Assembly: GCF_000004195.4 (NCBI RefSeq)
Contig: NC_030677.2
Location: forward strand, 197,197,372 to 197,261,371
Reading direction: 5' to 3'
From: Xenopus tropicalis
Lineage: Eukaryota > Chordata > Amphibia > Anura > Pipidae
DNA length: 64,000 nt
The stretch's first letter is position 1. Each line of letters begins with the position of its first letter. Below, piece by piece: positions 49,401 through 60,884 of this stretch. A program made the translations under genes and the position numbers. Below the pieces are notes generated by a model. It made no database searches, was not told where the DNA came from, and saw nothing but the letters and a program-made list of their open reading frames with translations.

Positions 49401-52400
49401 ATCTGTGCCCCCAAAGATGCCCCTGTAGCCCCCCATCTTCTTTTCTGCTGATTCCCTGCACAATAAGGCTGATTAGTAATTAATACAGATATTTATTACA
49501 TGGCAGCTTAGAAACTTGTGCAATTAGAATCACAATCAGCCCTGTAGCATCAGCTTATATGACAGGCCAACCTCATTTTCTGCTTCATTTACGACGACCC
49601 CTAAGCTCAGCTTCTCAACAGCTGCCCAGAACTCACTGAGCATGTGCAGTGTCATTGACACTAACAGAATCCAAGATGGGGAGCTCCTGTGACAACTGTG
49701 AAGCCCTGAATCATTATGGTTATAAAGATGCTGAACCTTTAGAGCAGGGGTAGGGAACCTTGGCTCTCCAGCTGTGATAAAACTACAAATCCCAGCAAGC
49801 ATTTTCCTTAATTAACCATCACTGTGGCTGTCAGACTCCTGCAATGCATTGTGGGACTGGTAGTTCCATAACAGCTGGAGAGCCAAGGTTCCCTACCCCT
49901 GCTTTAGACTGATGCAGTCTTCCCATTAGAATATAGAATATTCCCCTAATTGTACTTTTTTGTCTTCAAGCCTTTATTCCCCCCGCACCAGAGATTCTCT
50001 CGGTTGTGCCTGATCACCAGACGGATACACTGCTCATACAATGGAGCGTGGACAACGCCACCCTTCTAAGCGAAGTTGAAGTCCTGTGTGAGATACTTAT
50101 TCTACGCAGTGAGAACATGGATATTGTCAGTAACGTACGTGATTCTATATGCGTGTGTGTGGCATTTCATTGCCTCGTTGGGTTGAGGCATTGCCTTTTC
50201 TGACTTCATTAGTGTCTATTAGCTGAACTGCATGCCTAGGTGTAATGACTTGACCATTGGGGGGTTACCACATAACTAACCAGATCATTACAACTACTGG
50301 CAAACAGTGTAAAAGTTCAGTGTAAAAATGAAAACAGGGAAAATGGACCGACTGTGCAAAATAAAAAATGTTTACAATATAGTTAGTTAGGCAAAAATGC
50401 AATCTATAAAGGCTGGAGCCAACCAGATGTCTAACATAATGGCCAAAACACTACTTCCTCCTTTATAGCTCTCTAAGCTATTAGCAGTCAGTAGTCAGTG
50501 ACTTGGGGGGGTGGGGGCCATATGGGACATAACTGCTCAGTTAGTTTGCTTTTTAATCTGACCTGTGTGCTCACAAACTAACTGAATAGTTATGTACCAT
50601 GTGCCGCCCCCTAAAGTCACTGACTAAGAGGTTAGAGAGCTGAAAGCAGGAAGTAGTGTTCTGGCTATTATGTTAGACATCTGCCAATTCCAGCCTCTAT
50701 AGATTACATTTTTGCCTAACTATATTACAAGTATTTATTTTGCACAGTCTATGCATTTTACCCATTTTCATTTTTACACTCAACTGTTCCTTTAAAATTT
50801 GTTTCAGTACAAACTTGATACTTAATGTACCAGTGGTGCTGGGGATAAAGGGTTCAGCAAAAGCTGGGGACCAGTGAGCCTAATAGCTCTAATAATACAG
50901 AGCATATATTAACTCTACCAGTGGGTGCACTTCTAATACTTCTTTCGGATTCTTGTGCCAGAATGGCATTGCATGGATAGGATTCACATCTGTGTTTACT
51001 TTCTAGGCAACATGGAAGAAACGTTGGACTCCGAGTGACACCGCATTCTACTGGAACTGGACGTCGGATTTTCCCCTGCTTTGTACATCGCATTCTGTGC
51101 AAATCCGATGCCTTATTAATGATCAGTATTACTATGGGGAGAAAGGCTGGAGCAACTGGAGTCGTCCATATACTGTATATGGTAAGTACATGCAAACTTC
51201 TAAAAGCAACCAGTGCGCTACATTTACTTTATATTCATGATTTGCATTCCACTGTTGTGTTAACACTTTCCCTTCTTTGTTTTTATGTCCCAACAACCCC
51301 CCCCCCCCCCACAAAAGTGCACCCCCCCAGTGCAAATGATTCTCATATATTCTCTTCCTTCTGCAGCATTGGAATGTGCTACTGCTTATTCCTTTACTTC
51401 TCCTACGTTCACTTTATTTTAGGTGAGGTAAAACAGATTGGGGTGCGTTCACCTACCTTGACAAAAAATGCAACGCTGAGTGCAATTGGCATGTTTTTGC
51501 CCCACAAGTCACTGTTTTTTTGCAGAATTCCCATGTCAAACAGTCAATTCTCTTGATGCAATTCTGTTTCGCCTGCAGCAGTTGTGTCCCCCTAAATGGA
51601 CTTTACTGCGCATGCTTCATTGCTAACTGGACGCAGTTGCACTGAATATTTTCTGTTTGGCGTGCAAATGCTGTGCTATGCCTATTCATGGAGGGGATTT
51701 AGGGAACCCTGGAGCCACCACCAAGCAAAGGTACTTGAGTCATAGTTGTGCACTTCCCTATAGTTGTGCTTGTCAGTCCTTCCTGCTTTCCATTCCAAAT
51801 CAGCCACTGCTGCAAGTATTGGTGCAGGGAAACCCTGGTGCTACCATCTATATAGCACAACTATGACTCAAGTACCTTTAAAGGACCAGTAACACTAAAA
51901 ATGATTAAATTCATAATCCATTCTATGCCCCTCTTAACAATACATCTACCCTGCACAAGGGAGGAGGTGATGTGGAGCACGCACGTAGGGTCTGGCACAG
52001 TTTAAGTCGACCTTTTTTTGAGACAACAGGAACTTTTTAGAGGGGGAATAGAATGGATTTTCAACTGAATAATTTTTAGTGTAGCTGGTCCTTTAATGAA
52101 AGTGGTTTTAGGTGCCTACTGCGTTTGCGGGCCTTATTGTCATGGCTAATTATTCACAGGATGTATGTATTTCATTAGGACTCTAATGAACCAATGCCCC
52201 TGATTGTAGTTTCTAGGCTGTAGTGAGCACTTACTTTCTAATATTGCATTCCTGAGGCTTGGGGGTGCCCTTGATCATTCATAGCATTTCATTCATTCAT
52301 AACATTTGTCTTAAGATTCATAGTTGGTTCTAATTATGTGCTTATAAACCTAAACAAACATGCTTTGCCATCTACTCCAATAAATACTTGTCTTGTTCTT

Positions 52401-55400
52401 ACCAGGCAGCACAGAAGAAAAGGCTTATCCCACTGACAAAGTGGTCCCTGTCGGCACCAACATGACGTTCTGCTGCACGGTGCAGAGCGGCACTAAGATA
52501 ATGTCTGCCGAATTGGGCAATGACAGATATCCACTAATCCCTCTGAGCAGCAACAGCAGTGCCGTTCGCATCCAGAACATGACAATGTCGGAGGAGAGTG
52601 GGGATAACTTGATCTTCTACACAGACGTACTTTATGTTGGAACTGTGGTCTTTGTAGGATGTAAGTATCTGAGGCTTAATCTTTGTTCATTATTTGCTCA
52701 ACCTTGGTTTCTTTCCAGAAGTAGAATTACCATTGGTGCAGCATGTATGCCAAGGCCCTTCCCACTGATTTATAAAAATGAAAATATTCAGCTGCTGAAA
52801 TTATTACCCCCCCAAAGGGCAAGCATGGTGGCAGGACCTTTGGCCCTTCAGTGATTGTTGAAGTACAACAAATCTGGAAAGCCAATGTACTTCTATCTTT
52901 GAAATACAGTTCCCAAAATATTCCCATGTTTGGCCCTATCTTGTCTATTTTCTTTACCATATATGTATAGAAAATAGTTAGTGAGCAAAGGTTTTGAGCA
53001 GGGAAGAGTCCTCTGACATCGCTCTGGTCGGCTCTAAGCAGAGCAACATCACACAACTTTCTTCTGCCGACTGTGGTCGCTCAGCTGAACTGAACAACAG
53101 GTGGCGCTGTTCTTTCAAATTCATTATATTAGCCGAGTAAAAACTACTAATATCTTGAAAACTAGAAGAGAATTAATATAGTTTGCAGAAGCACACTCTG
53201 AGCTACAGCTAGGGGCGTACAGGGATGGGATCCATTATCCACAAACCTGTTATCCAGAAAGAGAAAGCCCATCTCCCACATACTCCATTATAAGCAAATA
53301 ATTCACATTTTTAAAAATGATTCCCTTTTTCTCTGTAATAATAAAACAGTACCTGTACTTGATCCCAACTAAGATATAATTACCCCTTATTGGGGGCAGA
53401 ACAGCCCTATTGGGTTTATTTAATGGTTAAATGGTTCCCTTTTCTCTGTAATAATAAAACAGTACCTGTACTTGATCCCAACTAAGATATAATTACCCCT
53501 TATTGGGGGCAGAATGGCCCTATTGGGTTTATTTCATGGTTAAATGATTCCCTTTTCTCTGTAATAATAAAACAGTACCTGTACTTGATCCCAACTAAGA
53601 TATAATTACCCCTTATTGGGGGCAGAACAGCCCTATTGGGTTTATTTAATGGTTAAATGATTCCCTTTTCTCTGTAATAATAAAACAGTACCTGTACTTG
53701 ATCCCAACTAAGATATAATTACCCCTTATTGGGGGCAGAACAGCCCTATTGGGTTTATTTAATGGTTAAATGATTCCCTTTTCTCTGTAATAATAAAACA
53801 GTACCTGTACTTGATCCCAACTAAGATATAATTGAGGGGTGAGGGTATCCTTGGCGGGTATGCAGTGTGTGAGTGATGTCACTTCTTTAACCCGAGGGTT
53901 GAGCCCTGGCATTCATTTGTTTCTAGGTTTTACTTTTCCTTTAAAGACAAACTATGATTTGGCATCCTGCAAGCACAAATCCTGTTAACGATAACAGTTT
54001 ATTTGCAGACCCTCCAGATATACCCCAGAACCTCAGTTGTGAAACAATGAATCTCAGGCAAATCGGGTGCCAGTGGAACCCTGGAAGGATAACAGGATTG
54101 TATGGAGAGCGAGAAACAATATATACACTACGTGAAAGGTAAACAGAGAGAAGCAAATGTACATTTTTTTTTCTCTGTGTGGCGTCCAGGTTAGAAAGTG
54201 TTGCATTCACAATAAAATGGTTTCCCCCAACAAGTCTGCCCCCTAGTGGTTCCCATAAATCTATGGTCCAACCTGCAGGCACATCTCTGATATATATTTT
54301 TAGGTTAATGGCTAATTTGGATGCTTTAAAGGGGTGGTTCACTTTTAAGTTAACTTTTAATATGTTAGAATATGTTTAATATTCTAAGCAACTTTTCAGT
54401 TCATTATTTATTTTTTATAGTTTTTGTATTATTTGCATTCTTCTTCTAACTCTTTCCAGCTTTCAAATGGGGGTCGCTGACCCCAGCAGCCGAAAATCTT
54501 TTGCTGTGTGAGGCTACAACCCCGTTATTACTTTTTATTATTTATTTTTTCTATTCCGTGTCTTCTTCTATTCCTATACCTGTCTCTCGTTGCTAAGGTA
54601 ATTTGGACCCTAGTTACCAGATAGCTGCATAAATTTCGAACTGGGGAGCTGCTGAACAAAAAAGTGGAATAATAAAAAAAAACCCACAAATAATAAAACA
54701 ATGACCAATTGCAAATTGTTTCAGAATATCACTGTATACATCATGCTAAATGTTAACTCAAAGGGGAACAAACCCTTCAATATTTCAAAAAGACAATTAG
54801 GAAATGAGAACAGAAAAGAAAGGTATAGCAGCAACTAAAATAGAGCATAATATTTTCATTTAGTCTCACCCCTGGTTATGATGGACTGTGGCACATCGTA
54901 AGTTTAAAGGGGCATTGCCTGGGGCCGAGGGTGTGCTATAATATGACTGGGGTTGTAGCCAGCCTTTAAGGTGGAATTTTCAAGTGCATTAGCAGAAATG
55001 GTTCCTTAAAAAGGTTGTTCACCTTTAAATAACATTTAGTGTCATGTAGACACTGATATTCTGAAGCAACTTGCAATTGGGCTTAGTTTTTTTTTATTTT
55101 TTGTGGTTTTGTATTTTTTTGTTCAGCAGGTCTCCAGTTTGGTATTTCAGCAGCTATCTGGTTGTTAGTGTCTTATTTACCCTAGCAGCCACACAGCGGG
55201 TTGAATGAGAGACTGGAGTATGAGCAGGAGAGGGCCTAAATAGAAAGAGAAATAGTAAGTAACAATAAAGTTGTAGCCAGTGTCCCCTCCCCATTTGAAA
55301 ACTGGAAAGAGCCAGAAGAGGAAGGTAAATAATCCAAATGATAGATAAAATATAAGATAAATACTGAAGACCAATAGAAAAGTTAACTAAAGTTAAGTTA

Positions 55401-58400
55401 AAGGTGACCCCTTTAAGTTTGCTCTTTGGCTCTGCAGACCGATACCATGAAACTGCAGGGTTCATTTACAGCAGCCTCCAATCATGTCTTTACTTATATT
55501 TTCTAATTATATTATATTATATAGACTGCCAACATATTGCACAGTTCTGTAAATGTGGGATATAAAAGCATCTGGAGATATGTAACAGTGAGCTGCCCAT
55601 GCTCTGATTACTATTTCTTCCCTTATATTATAACTATAACATTAGGAACTTTCTGTTTGTTCCCCCAGCTACTCAGGGAAGTTATGTGTCGCTTGTGATA
55701 ACACCGAGGAGCAGTACAGCTGTAAGTGCGACGTCTCCAAAGGCCAGAGCTTGTATGCATTTAGTCTGCAAGCCCAGAATCCTTTGGGGAAGTCTCAAGC
55801 GTCTCTTTCCTTCAACGTCACATATCGAGGTGAGCCCCAAACTTATCTGAGCAAATGTTATTGGGATTTTATTTGTTTGTTTATTTTACTTTTTAATCAT
55901 ATATTTATAAATGTAAAATTTTCAGTTGTTTTGTTTCCTGTGCCTGGTCCTTGGCTTCTTATCACTTCCCTATGGAAGCACTTAAGTTATTCAGTGTTAA
56001 GTACATTTTCCAAAACAAGGTTTCTGTATATTTCCTGCACCGGTACAGCTGGGGTGTTTGCTACAGAAACCCTACTATAGTTTATATAAATACCCTGCTG
56101 TGTAGCCCCGGGGGCAGCCGTTCCTGCACTTGTACAGCTGGGGTGTTTGCTACAGAAACCCTACTATAGTTTATATAAATACCCCGCTGTGTAGCCATGG
56201 GGGCAGCCATTCCTGCACTGGTACAGCTGGGGTGTTTGCTACAGAAACCCTACTATAGTTTATATAAATACCCCGCTGTGTAACCCCGGGGGCAGACAAT
56301 CCTGCACTGGTACAGCTGGGGTGTTTGCTACAGAAACCCTACTATAGTTTATATAAATACCCCGCTGTATAGCCCCGGGGGCAGACAATCCTGCACTGGT
56401 ACAGCTGGGATGTTTGCTATAGAAACCCTACTATAGTTTATATAAATACCCCACTGTGTAGCCCCGGGGGCAGCCGTTCCTGCACTGGTACAGCTGGGGT
56501 GTTTGCTACAGAAACCCTACTATAGTTTATATAAATACCCCGCTGTGTAGCCCCGGGGGCAGCCATTCCTGCACTGGTACAGCTGGGGTGTTTGCTACAG
56601 AAACCCTACTATAGTTTATATAAATACCCCGCTGTGTAGCCCCGGGGGCAGCCGTTCCTGCACTGGTACAGCTGGGGTGTTTGCTATAGAAACCCTACTA
56701 TATTTTATATAAATACCCCGCTGTGTAGCCCCGGGGGCAGCCGTTCCTGCACTGGTACAGCTGGGGTGTTTGCTACAGAAACCCTACTATAGTTTATATA
56801 AATACCCTGCTGTGTAGCCACGGGGGCAGCCATTCCTGCACTGGTACAGCTGGGGTGTTTGCTACAGAAACCCTACTATAGTTTATATAAATATCCCGCT
56901 GTGTAGCCCCGGGGCAGCCGTTCCTGCACTGGTACAGCTGGGGTGTTTGCTACAGAAACCCTACTATAGTTTATATAAATACCCCGCTGTGTAGCCACGG
57001 GGGCAGCCATTCCTGCACTGGTACAGCTGGGGTGTTTGCTACAGAAACCCTACTATAGTTTATATAAATACCCCGCTGTGTAGCCCCGGGGGCAGCCGTT
57101 CCTGCACTGGTACAGCTGGGCTGTTTGCTACAGAAACCCTACTATAGTTTATATAAATACCCCGCTGTGTAGCCCCGGGGGCAGCCATTCCTGCACTGGT
57201 ACAGCTGGGGTATTTGCTACAGAAACCCTACTATAATTTATATAAATACCCCGCTGTGTAGCCATGGGGGCAGCCATTCCTGCACTGGTACAGCTGGGGT
57301 ATTTGCTACAGAAACCCTACTATAATTTATATAAATACCCCGCTGTGTAGCCCCGGGGGCAGCTGTTCCTGCACCGGTACAGCTGGGGTGTTTGCTACAG
57401 AAACCCTACTATAGTTTATATAAATACCCCGCTGTGTAGCCCCGGGGGCAGCCATTCCTGCACTGGTACAGCTGGGGTGTTTGCTACAGAAACCCTACTA
57501 TAGTTTATATAAATACCCTGCAGTGTAGCTGCAGTGCAGCCTTTCAAGCTGGAAAAAAGGAGAAATGCCACAGGTTACACAGCAGATAACAGATAAAACC
57601 CCATTATATTGTACAGAGCTTATCTGTTATCTGCACGTAACCTGTGCCTTTTCTCCTTTAAATGGCTGCCCCAATGGCTACAGAGTACACAGTTTATATG
57701 AACTATGGCCATCTTTCAGAGGCAAACACACCAGTTGCACCAGTGCAGGGCAACCACTCATTATATTGTAATTGGTTTGATACACTTTCCTTTTTTGGTG
57801 TTACTGTTTCTAATGTAGTCCTAGACAGGCATCAGTTGCTTTGTACAGTATAAACCTGTAGGGATATGACTTGGGTTCATGTGTGTATGATTCACTTGCA
57901 GTGCATCCTAAAGCCCCAGAGAACATCAAATTAGTGGATATCAGCCCTACAGAAGTTTCACTTACTTGGTTTTTGGATGGAAACTTTGTCTCTCTAAAAC
58001 TCATATGTGAAATTGAAGTGAGGACATCCAACAAGGAGAAGGAAATGGTAAGCAGATCTGTTGATCTGGAATGGCTCAGTCAGTCCACCTCCCTGCTTGC
58101 AGGCCAACCCTGAACCAACCATTGACCCCCATACATGTACAGTTCATGGTCAGATTTCTCCCATCTTAGCCGATGAACTTTGGTGCAGCTGCACAACTGG
58201 CTGACCATGGAAATTGAATAGTGCTAAAAATCTGTGTCTGTGGCTTAAATTCTGTTGGCAGAGAAGTTAGTAAGCAGAGAAGAGTCACCTGACTTGTCTC
58301 CTATTGTTTTTAGCAGTGCAACATCACAAGGCTTTCCTGTTCTTGCTAAATTAATTTTCAGCTGACTGTAGCCAGTCAGTCGAATTGAACAGCAGGCAAT

Positions 58401-60816
58401 GTGATTGTTTCAAATTCATTATAATAACACTTTCAAAACTACTAATATCTTGAAAGCTAGATGAAAAAGAGTCTAAATTGCCTGGAAGAGTGCACTGAGC
58501 AATTGTACATTAGCTTGTTTTGCAGGGTTTACATTCCCTTTAACATATAAGAAGACAGAAAAAGTTTGCACAGCTAATACTGGAGCAGGACAGAGCCTAC
58601 AGCCGGGCCTGCCCAACTGACATCTGGCTGAGAATTGGGCAGGTTTGATGCAAGAACCATATTAGAGCTCCAATGGGTCACTTAACACTTCATAAATTAT
58701 TTGCCCAACATGTGGGTGGCCAAATCGGGCACAGATCTGCACATTTGTTGACCTTACCAAACGATTGCATCTTCTAGTGTATGGCTTTACTGTCAGTTGA
58801 GGCAAAAACTGGCTCAGGGTCTTGCAGCGTGATCCAATCTTGTAGGTGCAATTCGGTGCTGCTACTGGTGTGTGACCCGGGCTGCTTGTTTTAACAGCGC
58901 AACACTACAGTTATTGGATCAGAAGACGGAAATTACAGCTACATTATAGACAATCTCCATCCTTTCTACCAGTATGATGTCCGCATTCGCTGTGCTACAT
59001 TGGATCCGTTTTGGAAGTGGAGCAACTGGAGAGCCGTGAAGGGACATATCACTCTTCCAGCAGGTAGAGATCATTCACACCCATGTACAGGAATGGTGGC
59101 TTTGGGTATCACCCTTTGTGTAATGCACATATTCTCGGAAAATATACTGCGTAGAGACACTAGGAGGCAGTACAGGTATGGGAATATCTGGAATGCTAAA
59201 CCTGGCGTTTTCCATTTGAGAGATCTTTCTGTTATTTGGATCTCCATACCTTAAAGCTATTACAAAATCATTTAACACATTAGGACTAATTATAGCTTAG
59301 TTGGGATTAAGTACAAGGTACTGCTTTATTATTACAGAGGGAGACGGCCTTCCCGTAATTCAGTGCTTTCTAGATAATGGTTTTCTGGATAACTCATCCG
59401 ATACCTGTACTACTAGGCTTCTATAAATCTGTTCTGCTGACAGCAGTTATGTCAGCAGCTGTTAAATGTGATTTAAATCCAAAAAATGAATTGATTTAAA
59501 CTTTCTCATAGTTACTCATAGGGCTTCTCTGAGCAGTTACTAATGGCAACCAATCAGATGACTGCTTTCAGTGGTCAACCTTTAGCTGGCTGGAAAAATC
59601 TAATCACTGATTGGTTACTATGGGTTACTGCCCAGGTGCCCAGTTTTTATAAATGAGCCCCTGACTCTAAAGGAGAGCTGCTGAGCTGAACCATGACTTT
59701 AACAGTCTAAAACTGCAAATATCTTGGAAACCATTTAACTAAGAAAATAATGTAAACTGTATAAGTGCTCAATTTGTTATTTGGGTAAAGATCCCTATTA
59801 TCAAGCAACATAAATCGCATCCATTCTCTCTGACAGTTTTCTTTTAGTAACGCTATATTAACACATGTTCTTTCTCCAAAGCTCCTGCAAACAATCTGGA
59901 TATATGGTTAGTGAATGGCAGGCATCTTGGGGGTCGAACTGTAACAGTCTACTGGAAGGTATGTAGTAGTGTTATTTTAATTCTATTCTTTGACCATGCC
60001 TTAAGGCTCTCTATTAAGGCTCTCTATAACATGTAAAGATTGAACCTGTCTCCTAGACTTAAAAAACTGAATAATAAAAGTCCTTTTCAAATGAAACATG
60101 AAACCTGAATTTCTTTTTTTATCAACACATCCACGTCAATATTATATTGCCTGCCCCGCCTCTATACCTTATTAAATTTGCCTCCAACTCTTCCCATGTT
60201 CCATAGGTGTAAAGCCGCAGTAGAGCACCCAGAAATGCAAATGCCTTATCTTTACTGCAATAAAAATAATCCTTTTCAGCAGCACAGATATATTATAATT
60301 ATATATTTACATTTTTATTTTAAGCATTTACCTATCAATGAAGCCAACGGAAAGATACATTCCTATATGGTATCATGGAAGCCGATCGGCAGCCACTCGG
60401 AACCTCAAACTATTGTATTGGCAGCGTTTCACAACAGGACACAGATTCAGCTTGACAGCGGTGATGATGGGAATTATGAAATTACCGTAGTGGCCAATAA
60501 CTCTGCAGGATTATCCCCACCTTCAAGGATAACAACTGTGCAACTGGCAAGTGGTATGTTCATGCACTCAGAGATATATATATATATCCAGAGGAAAATC
60601 GGCACTCACCATTTCATGAGCACTCGCCGGGTGCTGACCGAAAAATAAACAATAAAATTGTAGAAAGCACTCACAGCATATAAAAGTAAAACAAAAATTT
60701 GTTTGTTTATTAGCTCATCGCAGAAAAATAGATGCCGCACTCACAGGTCTTAGTGAAAACAAAGGGTATTTATTGTGTTTATTGTGATATATATATATAT
60801 TTATTTAGTGTGTGTG

Positions 60817-60884
<68 letters not shown>

